17,865 bases of DNA from Toxoplasma gondii ME49 (GCF_000006565.2 NW_017383891.1:1-17865), one strand, 5' to 3'. Positions 1-11,500 are shown, numbered from the stretch's first letter. Program-made: numbers and translations. Notes: a model not told the origin generated them from the letters alone.

Positions 1-710
1 TGCAACCGGATCTCCGGCTCTAGCGCGGACCACTTTTCTTGCCCCTGGTGGGCACGACTTGCCTTCGACGCCAGACTCCAACACGTGCTCGCGTGGCCGC
101 CAACCTCTCCGCTGTCTCCTCGCTGTCACCCTCTCTGCCAAACACAGATCCCGCCTCCTCGTCCCCTCTCACCTTCTCTTTCTGTTGTCACCAGCAGCCG
201 CGCCGCAGAAGCACTGACCATCGACATACGGCGAACCACGATTCACCCGTTCCTCCATGTATCCCAGACTGTCATACCGCCCAAACCCCCATGGCGGCGC
301 CACACACAACACGTCGACAATTCGTGCCAGAGTGAGGCTGGACTTGTTACTCCCTCACGCACGTGCCACAGTGCGACTGGTCTACTGCCGGTTCTAGAAC
401 ACGCAATCCGTGATCGTACAGGCCACCCAGGACGGCGCCCGCCACCGAACACATCTGACTGCAGCATGTCTCGCACCAGCAGTCTCTGCATCTAGTGATC
501 GTTGCGTCGGACAACAGAACACGCCTGGTGTCTCTCGCTCACTTCCGGTGACTGCCCACGTCCAATCATCATACTGCAACAGCACTAGTCAACGACAAAT
601 CCTCCAGCTCATCTTACCCGATCCTGTGTCAGCACGCAGGCTGCCATGCCCGCCCGACGCGTCTGGTGCCACGACAGACCCCCACCATATCGAGAGCAAC
701 TGTGACCAAG
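1..710. repeat. Satellite unit A (710 bp)
   Basis: First unit in the window, one base shorter than the rest. The missing base is near 349-356: this unit reads GACTTGTTACTCCCTCACGC, whereas unit B has one more base there and units C and D carry GTGGCGTCC. It has private T variants in CATACTGCAAC (near 571) and CCCGATCCTG (near 619), where the other full units have C. It carries the TAGCGCGG form near 21-28. Confidence 0.95.
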
Positions 711-1421
711 TGCAACCGGATCTCCGGCTCTAGCGCGGACCACATTCCTTGCCTCTCCTGGGCACCACATGCCTCCGACGCTAGACTCCAACACGTGCTC
801 GCGTGGCCGCCAACCTCTCCGCTGTCTCCTCGCTGTCACCCTCTCTGCCAAACACAGATCCCGCCTCCTCGTCCCCTCTCACCTTCTCTTTCTGTTGTCA
901 CCAGCAGCCGCGCCGCAGAAACACTGACCATCGATATACGGCGAACCACGATTCACCCGTTCCTCCATGTATCCCAGACTGTCATACCGCCCAAACCCCT
1001 ATGGCGCCGCCACGCGCAACACGTCGACAATTCGTGCCAGAGTGAGGCTGGACTTGTTACTCCACTGACGCACGTGCCACAGTGCGACTGGTCTACTGTC
1101 GGTTCTAGAACACGCAATCCGTGATCGTACAGGCCACCCAGGACGGCGGCCGCCACAGAACACATCTGACTGCAGCGTGTCTCGCACCAGCAGTCTGTAC
1201 ATCTAGTGATCGTTGCGTCGGACAACAGAACACGCCTGGTGTCTCTCGCTCACTTCCGGTGACTGCCCACGTCCAATCATCATACCGCAACAGCACTAGT
1301 CAACGACAAATCCTCCAGCTCATCTTACCCGACCCTGTGTCAGCACGCAGGCTGCCATGCCCGCCCGACGCGTCTGGTGCCACGACAGACCCCCACCATA
1401 TCGAGAGCAACTGTGACCAAG
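711..1421. repeat. Satellite unit B (711 bp), most divergent full copy
   Basis: Collinear with the other units, but it carries most of the array's variation. Differences cluster at 743-785 (CTCTCCTGGGCACCACATG in place of the common CCCTGGTGGGCACGACTTG), at about 1000-1018 (CCTATGGCGCCGCCACGCG) and near 1194-1200 (GTCTGTACATC for GTCTCTGCATC). It shares the TTACTCC block with unit A. The clustering suggests patchwise exchange with a diverged lineage rather than even point mutation. Confidence 0.95.
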
Positions 1422-2132
1422 TGCAACCGGATCTCCGGCTCTACCGCGGACCTCATTCCTTGCCCCTGGTGGGCACGACTTGCCTTCGACGCCAGACTCC
1501 AACACGTGCTCGCGTGGCCGCCAACCTCTCCGCTGTCTCCTCGCTGTCACCCTCTCTGCCAAACACAGATCCCGCCTCCTCGTCCCCTCTCACCTTCTCT
1601 TTCTGTTGTCACCAGCAGCCGCGCCGCAGAAGCACTGACCATCGACATACGGCGAACCACGATTCACCCGTTCCTCCATGTATCCCAGACTGTCATACCG
1701 CCCAAACCCCCATGGCGGCGCCACACACAACACGTCGACAATTCGTGCCAGAGTGAGGCTGGACTTGTGGCGTCCCTCACGCACGTGCCACAGTGCGACT
1801 GGTCTACTGCCGGTTCTAGAACACGCAATCCGTGATCGTACAGGCCACCCAGGACGGCGCCCGCCACCGAACACATCTGACTGCAGCATGTCTCGCACCA
1901 GCAGTCTCTGCATCTAGTGATCGTTGCGTCGGACAACAGAACACGCCTGGTGTCTCTCGCTCACTTCCGGTGACTGCCCACGTCCAATCATCATACCGCA
2001 ACAGCACTAGTCAACGACAAATCCTCCAGCTCATCTTACCCGACCCTGTGTCAGCACGCAGGCTGCCATGCCCGCCCGACGCGTCTGGTGCCACGACAGA
2101 CCCCCACCATATCGAGAGCAACTGTGACCAAG
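1422..2132. repeat. Satellite unit C (711 bp)
   Basis: Nearly identical to unit D: comparing them base by base I find three differences in 711. It has the TACCGCGG form near 1442, which removes an in-frame TAG present in units A, B and E, and it has the GTGGCGTCC block near 1767. It belongs to the recently duplicated pair C/D. Confidence 0.96.
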
Positions 2133-2843
2133 TGCAACCGGATCTCCGGCTCTACCGCGGACCTCATTCCTTGCCCCTGGTGGGCACGACTTGCCTTCGA
2201 CGCCAGACTCCAACACGTGCTCGCGTGGCCGCCAACCTCTCCGCTGTCTCCTCGCTGTCACCCTCTCTGCCAAACACAGATCCCGCCTCCTCGTCCCCTC
2301 TCACCTTCTCTTTCTGTTGTCACCAGCAGCCGCGCCGCAGAAGCACTGACCATCGACATACGGCGAACCACGATTCACCCGTTCCTCCATGTATCCCAGA
2401 CTGTCATACCGCCCAAACCCCCATGGCGGCGCCACACACAACACGTCGACAATTCGTGCCAGAGTGAGGCTGGACTTGTGGCGTCCCTCACGCACGTGCC
2501 ACAGTGCGACTGGTCTACTGCCGGTTCTAGAACACGCAATCCGTGATCGTACAGGCCACCCAGGACGGCGGCCGCCACCGAACACATCTGACTGCAGCAT
2601 GTCTCGCACCAGCAGTCTCTGCATCTAGTGATCGTTGCGTCGGACAACAGAACACGCCTGGTGTCTCTCGCGCACTTCCGGTGACTGCCCACGTCCAATC
2701 ATCATACCGCAACAGCACTAGTCAACGACAAATCCTCCAGCTCATCTTACCCGACCCTGTGTCAGCTCGCAGGCTGCCATGCCCGCCCGACGCGTCTGGT
2801 GCCACGACAGACCCCCACCATATCGAGAGCAACTGTGACCAAG
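2133..2843. repeat. Satellite unit D (711 bp)
   Basis: Sister of unit C. The three substitutions are GGCGGCCGCC for GGCGCCCGCC near 2569-2571, CTCGCGCAC for CTCGCTCAC near 2672, and CAGCTCGC for CAGCACGC near 2766. The near identity implies very recent amplification or gene conversion of this pair, compared with units A and B. Confidence 0.96.
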
Positions 2844-3172
2844 TGCAACCGGATCTCCGGCTCTAGCGCGGACCACGTTTCTTGCCCCTGGTGGGCACGA
2901 CTTGCCTTCGACGCCAGACTCCAACACGTGCTCGCGTGGCCGCCAACCTCTCCGCTGTCTCCTCGCTGTCACCCTCTCTGCCAAACACAGATCCCGCCTC
3001 CTCGTCCCCTCTCACCTTCTCTTTCTGTTGTCACCAGCAGCCGCGCCGCAGAAGCACTGACCATCGACATACGGCGAACCACGATTCACCCGTTCCTCCA
3101 TGTATCCCAGACTGTCATACCGCCCAAACCCCTATGCCGCCGCCACACGCAACACGTCGACAATTCGTGCCA
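2844..3172. repeat. Satellite unit E, conserved first 329 bases
   Basis: Close to the other units up to the CGACAATTCGTGCCAGA block, then identity falls abruptly at about 3173. It carries TAGCGCGGACCACG near its start, and CCTATGCCGCCGCC near 3131, which resembles unit B rather than C or D. This is the last unit still homogenised with the array. Confidence 0.93.
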
Positions 3173-3400
3173 GACTGGCACCGGACATGAGGCGCCTTTA
3201 ACGCCTACTGATCGTGCCTCCAGTACCCACCCACACCCTCGAGCGTCGGCCCACAACACCTCATCAAAGCGTCTCCATTGCTAGTCTCTACACGATGTGC
3301 TACGGCCATTGGCGGGAACTCGACCGCACGCCCGTTCCTCCCCCCTTACATGTGGCGCCTGGACACCCACCACCGTACCACATAGACACCAGAAAATGAT
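3173..3400. repeat. Diverged continuation of satellite unit E (array edge)
   Basis: After the sharp loss of identity, short matches to unit D persist in the right order with an almost constant displacement. GACTGG at 3173 matches 2508 (shift -46 within the unit), TGATCGT at 3209 matches 2544 (-46), GTCTC at 3271 matches 2601 (-41), and AGTCTCT at 3283 matches 2614 (-42). A weaker match of CACCACCGTACC near 3368 to CATCATACCGC continues it. I infer an old edge unit that lost about 40-46 bases and no longer takes part in homogenisation. The right limit is vague; the C-rich composition fades by about 3400. Confidence 0.6.
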
Positions 3401-4901
3401 AGTCAGTCAAACCCGTCTCACGCGTTCGCGCATGGACCCCTTGTCTGTCACAGGGTCATGACAAATCGTCGACAAGGCGACGACATTTCTGCAGCAGTAC
3501 CTCTCGGGTTTTCTTTTGTCATGGCCTTCCTCCATGGTGCTGTACTCGTCCTGTTCACCGAAGAACTTTCCGTTGGCCAGCGTCAGCAGTCCACATGTCA
3601 TTCATTCCGTCCCGTTCGAGACCTAACATGTTGCGTTCGTGAACTCAATCCCTATTATCCCCGGTTGTGCACGGTGTGGACTTGAACCGTACAAAAATTA
3701 ATTGTCCCTCTGTGCATCTAAGTTACACTTTCGGTTAAATACGATAGACACTAAGTTCTCGACTAAATCAGTATCACAAAAGTTGCGACGCGGAGAGGCA
3801 AAGAAAGTTGACGTCGAATTATAGTCGCTTAACTGGCAGTGAGGGTACGTACAACAGCCACGCGATAAGCTCAACATTTTTTTGTGCCAAATAATTCCAA
3901 AGGTCGGTGTATTTGCATGAAAAGATCATGTTGGAGCCGCAGCGATGCCATGACAGAGTCACCCTAGATATTGTAAGTGAACAGCATCCCACGTAAAAGG
4001 TGGCACTTCCACTCATCTCCTGCATCCAAGAGTACTTCTTAAACCGACGTCCGGTAGATATGAGAAACAGTGGTTGCTGACAGGCGGTTGAATCATGCAA
4101 CACCAGCAAGGCCGACTCCGCAACAAAGAACCGTGCCCACGTGGAGACTGTTCACAGACCAGCTCATAATTCCACTCTCTGCAAAGGAAGGCCTTTCCTC
4201 AAGGTAATTTGGTTTCTCTCCTGTAGCGCTTCTTTTGCCGAAACAAGCATATTTGCCCTCCGTCAGCAAACCTCTTTCCACACCGCGACCGATGTTGGGT
4301 GTTTGACAGACCAGCATCAAATTGCGTGACGCAAATAAAGAAACATTTTGCACTCGCAGAAGAGCTGCCAGTCGGTGAAAGAAATGAAGACAGCGTGCGC
4401 GGTATCCCCAAGGTCAACTCTACGTGTGAGAGATCGTACCATAAAAATCTGAGTCGGTTGACATCCGAGCAAAGGTAATTCTCTTCATGGTTATTTGCAG
4501 ACAGACGACCCCATCCTAGCATGTGTTCGTGTGGTTTGTTCCACAGCTGCAGGCAACCCAGGCCATACATAGCCATGAATGGTGTCACCAACATTTCTGC
4601 GGTGATAGTACTCAAAAGAAATTCGAAACCACTCCTGTTACGAACCCATCTCCGACGAGGAATGCGCCGCCAGCAAGGTGCGCATTAACAATTGACAGAT
4701 GCATTCAAAACGTGGCTTTAGCTACCTCAATCAATTGCCACGGCGCGATCGAAAAAAATGCATTGAACCCTAAGCAAGATCTTGCCAAGCTAATCATACA
4801 CTCACATACTACGTTGCGAGCACAAACCGAAGAGAGTAGGCTTTGGCGGATTCCTACTTGAGACGCCCACGAGATCGTTACATGAAAGAGAAAGCACACC
4901 A
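3401..4901. other. No supported gene; unique sequence beside the array
   Basis: Composition shifts from C-rich satellite to balanced sequence. The only open frame worth noting is on the minus strand at 4199-4615 (138 codons from a TTG). It has a mixed composition and a basic end (residues RQKKRYRRETK) but matches no family I know and is within chance length for this much DNA. I see no RNA gene, repeat or mobile-element protein. Confidence 0.5.
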
Positions 4902-5307
4902 GTGCTACATGCAGTAAAGGGACCACCTTGTGGTATAGCGGGATGGATTTACCCATGTCTCAAAGAGTGGTCGAGCAAATCACCTCATGTATTCCTAGCT
5001 AAAAATGTGAAAATAATCTCCTACAGTAAGTACTTCCAATTCAATGGTTGTTTGAGGATAGCCCTGGCACCCTTCTACAAGCGTAACCGGTTTATGGTGT
5101 TTCTACATTGGTCGCTTGCGGCCACCTCCCGCCAAATCTGTTCAGCTCAAAACAAACGCAAGCCACCACCCTACCACACTAGCTTTTCTGGTCTCTGTCT
5201 CCCCCCTCCCAATTGCAGACTTGCTGCGCCCTTCCCTCTGATTAGTATACGTAGCCATCAGCAAGGATGCGAGACTTAACGTAACGCACACGTGTTCCAC
5301 TTACCAG

Positions 5308-5789
5308 CTGCGGGCACAGCGAGCAACATTAGAGAGCGTAGTATCTCCAGGATTTGTGATACAGAAACGAGTCATGTGTTGCAGCGTATGTTGGCCAATG
5401 AAACGTACCGTCTGAAAAACAAGAGCGACCGCGCTGGCCGACGCATAAATCTGCATATGGCAGTTCAGTACATCTGTGAAGAGTTGACACAAATTGTCGC
5501 TATATTTCAGGGGCGCACAGAGAAAAAGGGTGGGAGTATCGCTAGAACCAAACGGAAGGTGACACATGATTCTACGCAACCGACGGCAAGTAGCAGAGGG
5601 AAAACGTCAGATCTGTTCACCACGTCCCGGCACGACGTTCAGAGGATGCTGGATATCACAGTGCCGCCTGTATGCTTATACTGGTGTTGCTATTCATCCG
5701 TCTTTTGTGCCGACAACACTACCTACGGTATTTCTCCCACCGCTTACGCAGCACTTCTGCTACTTGTGGCATGCAGCTCACATTTCTAA
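5308..5789 (+). CDS. Possible coding segment or terminal exon, unknown protein
   Basis: The frame is open from 5280 to a TAA at 5787-5789. A pyrimidine-leaning stretch ending in TTACCAG at 5301-5307 could be a 3' splice site, so an exon could begin at 5308. The translation has mixed, protein-like composition with a basic middle (residues TEKKGGSIARTKRKV). It ends in a short hydrophobic stretch (YAALLLLVACSSHF) after small and polar residues, an arrangement seen at GPI-anchor signals. The stretch at 4902-5279 lies in the same frame, separated only by one TAA at 5277-5279, so a decayed or spliced gene is conceivable. No family is recognised. A frame of this length can occur by chance in a window this size, so support is weak. 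Confidence 0.17.
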
Positions 5790-7592
5790 GAATGACTAGT
5801 CGTCGGCAAAACCTTGCAGTCAAGTGCCAATACGTGTTCTTTAGTCCAGGAGACAGCGGCTGGTTACTTACTGCCTAAGGAGGCGGGCAGTAAAAGCAGC
5901 AGCTGTTCTGCTGAAAATTCGTGACGAACAACTGAGGGATAGCAACTCGTACAGTTGCACTCCCCGTGGCGTATACCAAATCGACCAGTGCCGCTGGTGG
6001 TAAGAAGGCTGGTTCTATGTAGCTTCCGAAAGATATGAGAAGAATAAAAGAGACGTGATGGATGATTCACTACCACCAAGACGTATGCACAAGGAGTGTA
6101 TGAGCTTTAACTGAGAGTATACAAACATGTCAAGAGCACCAGGATGGTGAGAAAGTAGACATGCCGTTTTCTTAATGTTGCCGCGTCACTGAATGAGTTG
6201 TACAAAGCCTCGCTGAATGGACATGATTCAGCGCCACCCTACTAGCTGGAAGAGACGTCAGCACTGCCACAAGCTTGTATAATATATACGGAAGGTCAAC
6301 AGGCAAGCCAACCTAAGTCGCAACGAACCTCATATGGGTGCCGGCAATCGACAAGCAACGCTTAACCATAAGTGGGGAAAACGGTGTAAGCTGAAACTTC
6401 AAAAAGCGGTTGCGACCTATTTATCATCACAGAAGCAAAATGCGACAGCTAAGGCACTCTGGTGAGAGTGCATTATTTCAAGATCTATTCTGGTTTCTTA
6501 GAGATCACAAATGTGTATTCTAAATTTATCCTTTATGTGGTTTGGGTGTAGTATCTCAAACTTTCTCTTACAATCTTCGGTTAAGCAAAGTGTATGTTCG
6601 CGCGGAGTAGCCCATGAAAAGCCTGAACGAAGACGTCGTACACAGATTTCTACGTGAACACAGCAGCACGTTTACACTGGACAGCTTGCAGCCCCATACC
6701 TGAGGTCTACCAGTCGGTGCAATAGTGCCGCAGCACGAGTTGTTTCTTACAGCCTAGATGCCGCATTTCAAGGTAGGCAACCAGGCATTCGTTTAAGAGC
6801 AGACGCAGAACGCGTAGTGCAGTGTTGGCGCTACAAAAAGCTCTGTGGCAATGTTTCTGTATCACAATTCTTGAAATAGGCGGGCTCTGCTCGGTAGGCG
6901 TGACACAATTCAGCAGACGATAGAGGCTTACAATCTGCCGGTGTACACCCCGGGAAAGCCCACTTGGATTTCACTTACTCGCATGTGGAATCGGGTTGCG
7001 TCGGTCGTGACGTCTGTGCTATGATGCTGCTAGCCGTGCGCACAAGCTCAATGCTTACTGCCTGATTGTAAATTGTAAAGGGTCAATGGAAACCAATTTT
7101 TTTATTGCATCAGTTGTGTGCTCTTGCCTGTTGCTAAACGGCGAAGTTAACCAGGCAGGTCGCTACACGTCTGCATTGTTTCGCTCACGGCCTGCACCGA
7201 ACACGAGAAATTGTGCAACTGCAAGCACTTCGTTGCACGCATGATGAATATCCAAGACAAATGATTGGGAGTATTCCAACCTTCTGATAAAAACCTGAGT
7301 GTTACATGAGTTTAGGTTATGTAAAGCGTAAGTACTTTATCGAATCCTGTTGCGTTTCGAAGCCCAATGGGCGCACATCAGCTGTTTGAGCTATACGCAT
7401 CATGCTACGCAGCCTAATAGTGCATTCTTATCAACATTGTCCGGGGCCTGTGTTTTGGGAGAGGGTCGTTTGCCTAATTCGCCACCTGCCAGGCCCTGCT
7501 TTTTCTCCATTTCAGTTCATAAACCGTGATGTATGCGACTATGTCCTGAAGAAACGACTTCATTTTGTCGTACAGCGATGCACCAACCTTGA
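5790..7592. other. About 1.8 kb with no supported gene
   Basis: Stops are frequent in all frames between about 6080 and 7400, with no open frame above 60 codons there. A pyrimidine run ending in CAG at 7501-7515 (TTTTCTCCATTTCAG) is a good splice-acceptor look-alike just upstream of the next open region. The plus-strand frame at 7402-7803 overlaps the region described next and cannot also be coding unless one of the two is spurious. I see no repeats or RNA genes. Confidence 0.5.
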
Positions 7593-8507
7593 AGTTGGTG
7601 GAACTTGGATTTGTTCGTTAAAGCAAGATACGATTACTTTCTACAAGTGCAAGAAAAGCCAGATTGTCAGCCCAAGGTGGGCTACGATTGTGTCTATCAA
7701 TTGCCGCCCAAGAAGGCTGGAAATGGAAGTGACGGTGCACAGTGGTGCAGTGATAACTTTGACTCGATCGAAAATGGTACGCTGCATTCAGCAATTACGA
7801 TAAGGGTGTGATTTAATTGTGCCAGATGCATTTCTCTGGAGACCAAAATGATACACAGTCAACTCACCGTCCGAGGGGTTCTTACGAAATACGGCCGGTG
7901 TGGTGTGATTTGCTGGACCCCTTCTACTGCGAAGGAAGTTCAAACAAAATCTGCCGACGTTGTGGAAGTCAAAGTACATGCCCAGATGCCCCTGTTGCAC
8001 GAGGTTTTGTGTTACGTACCTGAGTTCCGTCACCAGTTTTTGTTTACTCCTTCTGCGTCGCAAGAAAAACGAGACGAGGATGCTATTTTATTTGCGCTGC
8101 GTCAGCACCTGCCTTTTCAGGATCAACCATTACGGTGTTCCTGCTTCTCCGGTCAGTGTGGTGAATATACTTGCTACCGAGCCAAAAGCAAGCAATTTCT
8201 TTTTGCATTTCGGTGCCTAAACACCAACTCGGATGTAGAGAAACGGCGACTCCTCAGTCGTTGTACAATGTGGGCATACGTTCTTTTCTCACGGCGAGCT
8301 ACCATCTACCAACGCTACCACAGTGGTGAGCTTCTATCGTCTTTGTGGCCAGTCCCGAAATCCAAGCAAAATTCCCGAACAACTGGTAGGTCTATGAGGC
8401 TGCGGAAGGCAGCCTTATGCGTCACTAGAATGTATCATGTGCCGTCAGTCCATCCACATCACCGCGTACAATCTTCTCGAGCGCATGAAGGGAGTCAAAG
8501 TCGATAG
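7593..8507 (+). pseudogene. Possible decayed gene: one frame open for 915 bases except a single TGA
   Basis: The same plus-strand frame is open at 7593-7808 and again from 7812 to a TAG at 8505-8507, interrupted only by TGA at 7809-7811. The first part has a protein-like composition with scattered cysteines (for example VGYDCVYQLPPKKAGNG, then QWCSDNFDSIENGT). The middle has another cysteine cluster (RCSCFSGQCGEYTC, near 8130-8175). Cysteine-rich surface proteins of protists would look like this, but I cannot align it to a family and the spacing matches none I know. Alternatives are chance, or exons joined by splicing that removes the TGA. The later section (from about 8250) looks less protein-like. 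The length is mildly unusual but not decisive. Confidence 0.17.
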
Positions 8508-11500
8508 TCAGTGACAGAAGCTATGGAATTTCTAAGGGCAAAAGGCCGACAGTTTCCGCGCCATGACGAAGCAATCCGTGTTCCTACATGTGAGCCAATC
8601 ACGAACTAGTTTGATTGTTCGTCGGCGAAGCGTACATTTTGTGATTACGACGTCCCCCACCCTCTATTTCTACAGTTGGAAGTTCGGCATCATAACCACA
8701 ACAATACAGGAATACGGAGTCCGTACAACACATCAGTAATTATATCCGTCTTTCCCACTGACACACAAGACCGAATCACTGCTGTGGAAAGCTTATTTCT
8801 TTGAAAAAGTCACCGGGAAAAGGTAAGCTAGCTTCTGCCATGGTACACGGCAACGGCAATGGATCGCCTGCAGTGGACGACCAGAATGATTTTGCTCACT
8901 CCCTATAGTTTGTTGGGATACTCCTAATGATATATTGTGATTTCTTTCTGTCTATTGCTCATTTTCCTTTATCTCACGCTGAGGCAACGCTATGCTAGGC
9001 TACATCGCTTCAGTGTACTCACTACATCGGCCGAATGTAGAAGATTTGCTCCTGCTCTGGTCCGCTGCAGAGGAAACGGGAAGAAATATATGCTGACGCC
9101 ACTGCCGAAACAAGTGAGCCTTCACCCATGTGTCAATCGCTGCAAGAGTGAGATAATCCGTCCCGTCTGTTCCTGATGGCAGGTACACAGTAGCCCGCTG
9201 CGACCTCTGGTCCAGTGGCTCTTTTCGTGCGTGCTTACGAGCTGTATTTCAGAGCACGTTGTACAGAGTGACTCTGCTAGAGCCTGCTGCTGTGAGGTGT
9301 AGAGTACAGAACACGAAAACGCCAGTGTAAACCTTCACTGTAGTCCAATGCTCCCACGCACGCGGCATCTGCAGATTGGTAAGCGACGCCGAGGTCAAGT
9401 TTTGCTCACCTTCTTCACCTTGTGACACCGGTTCGAGCAGGAACCAATAGAAGCATTGTGCCCTTTCAATAGAACACATTGATGCCGTGAACAACGCCGA
9501 GTACTCTTCTGCTCAGGTAGCGAAGATAGCCTGGGCGACTCAGCAGCCACCATTCTGACTACATCTGTACGAATCATTTTCGAGTTGCTGTAGTTCATCG
9601 GAAGCAGTGTTTTCTCGTGACACAGTTGGTAGCGGTTCATCTCCACGGCAAACGCACGACTTTCCAAATGTCTTTTGGCCGTCACTATGATTCCCGTAGA
9701 CAAAATCATATGGCTGAACTCGCAACACTTCGTAAAACACCCACACTGTCGCGTACCCAGAGAAACAACCGTGAACTCACATCATGTGACTGGTAGGTGC
9801 AACACAGCTGCAGCAGTCATTGTACAGAGGGAGACAATGAATGTACGAAGACGTCCTGAATAATCACCGATTGTCTTATCATGTGAGAAAACACACATAC
9901 GAGTTAAAAAATATTGGAGCCAGCTCAGACGAGGTCGCATTCTGACGTTTGTCAGTAAGACAGATTACCATTCCACTACCATGTCGAAGAAAGATAACAG
10001 CTTCGTTTACCACAAAATCAACTCTCGTCATCGTGGAGTAGCCGTCACGATAATGAGCGCCTGAACCTATGTGCTGCTACAACATGCGCACCGTCTTGCC
10101 GGCTTACTTCATTGAGTGGTCACCGCTTCGCAAAAGACAGGTGCCGCCGCGAGGGTCAACAAAAAGGCATAACGATCTTACGATTCTACCAGTCCCCTGC
10201 AGCAGGAAGTGGTGTTTCAGTAGCTAGCGCTTAGTCAGCGAAAGGTGAATTTCATTGTTGAATCGAAATCGGCTTCCGAAATGTTCTTCCATCAGTAAGT
10301 ACGCTGTAGGGGCGTACACCATGAGATCCAACAGACACAAGTCGTCTGAAAACCGGCCCGCATCAGGAAGTGGCTGGATGTGTTAACAAAACTGACACAA
10401 ACTAGTCTTGTATTCTTCTCGCATCAACTGGAAAATGCAAGTTCGATCAAGTCCCGAAGAAAAGCTAGCGGGAGGTCATTTGGTCTTCTCTACTGCAACA
10501 ATGCTAACTAGTACTGCGACGTCGCTCACCTCCACACGCGACGTCTTGTGAAGAGTGAAGACACGGATGGTTGATTTACCGACCAGTTATATCATGCCAC
10601 TGACCTCTTGACCCACAGCTGCCTAGTCGCCAGCATCTAGCAACCAAAATTGATACCTTTCCTCTCTGACACACGTCGAAGGGCACCAGCGAACTGTGGA
10701 CCCGTAACAACGCTCAGTTGGTTCCGATGTAGATAGTACCTTCTGGAATACGGCGAAATAAACAAATCCACTTGCAAATGGAAGGCGACGCAAGGCAAAT
10801 AGATACCCCTCTGTGCGTCACCAATCAGGTCCGGAAGTGACACAGCTGTCAACCAGCGCCTCCGTTCCCTCTCAACGCGAACAATCGTCCCGATCACGTA
10901 CCGCCAAAAACTGTGTTTCACCAGCGACAGCAGGAAACGTTCAGACCCGTACAGATATCATACTGTCTATAGTTTTCTTGATCCCTCTCAGCGTTTACCT
11001 GGTCGTTTTATTATGTGATGCGTTTGACACCTGCGGTATGACGCTGCGATGGATTTGAAGATCCGAATGAGGCAGACGGTACGACGAGAGGCAGAACTGC
11101 AACACTGTTCTTCAACACACAGTTCGAGCACTATCTTTCGCATTGTCTTGGAGAAATACAGGACCGCTCTCGTGTGAGAGAGCGCCACAAACCGGGCTGA
11201 GTTCTAAGTACACTGACTGCGTGCCTCTCGCTACAGTAACAGTTCTGCCTGGGGAAACCCCTATAATGCTCACACATGACGAATAAGTGGTGATCCGTAC
11301 ATCCCGTGGCTTTCTGAGTTTTTCCTCCCCTCTCGGGCTCCCGTATTCGTGTGCGTGCGCGTTCGCACTAGCGATGCATCGCCTAAACGAGGTAGAACCG
11401 TGCTGTGGTAGCAACGCAAAATGAGGCGTCATCTGCCTTGCAAGCGGTCGAGTTGCTATTCCGGCAGTCAGCGTGCACCTTGCACATCAGACCAAAGTGG

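Larger units (their letters stand above)
1..3172. repeat. Tandem satellite array, 711-bp unit, about 4.5 copies
   Basis: The sequence starting TGCAACCGGATCTCCGG recurs at 1, 711, 1422, 2133 and 2844, giving spacings of 710, 711, 711 and 711. The units are head-to-tail and nearly identical across their whole length, so this is a true satellite rather than a minisatellite inside a gene. The plus strand is strongly C-rich: over 1441-1620 I count 80 C against 33 G. The array is already in progress at base 1, so its real length is unknown. Every frame has stops in each unit, and the open frames repeat with the unit, so I do not read it as coding. Arrays of this type are usually subtelomeric, pericentromeric or heterochromatic; which applies here cannot be told from the sequence. 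Confidence 0.97.

Noticed and set aside
1..3172. CRISPR array or phage-type repeat
   Set aside because: Units are 711 bp, head-to-tail and similar over their whole length, with no short repeat and variable spacer structure.
1..3172. Identity with the well-known 529-bp diagnostic repeat of Toxoplasma
   Set aside because: The unit length differs and I see no resemblance in sequence character. A coccidian origin remains possible but is not supported by this comparison.
39..3190. Many open frames of 60-211 codons on both strands inside the satellite
   Set aside because: They recur once per 711-bp unit, overlap on both strands, and follow from the C-rich strand and a period divisible by three. 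None has a domain.
8937..9176. Hydrophobic start in a plus-strand frame (MISFCLLLIFLYLTL)
   Set aside because: The frame is short (79 codons), the remainder is featureless, and a single hydrophobic stretch is not evidence of a secreted protein.
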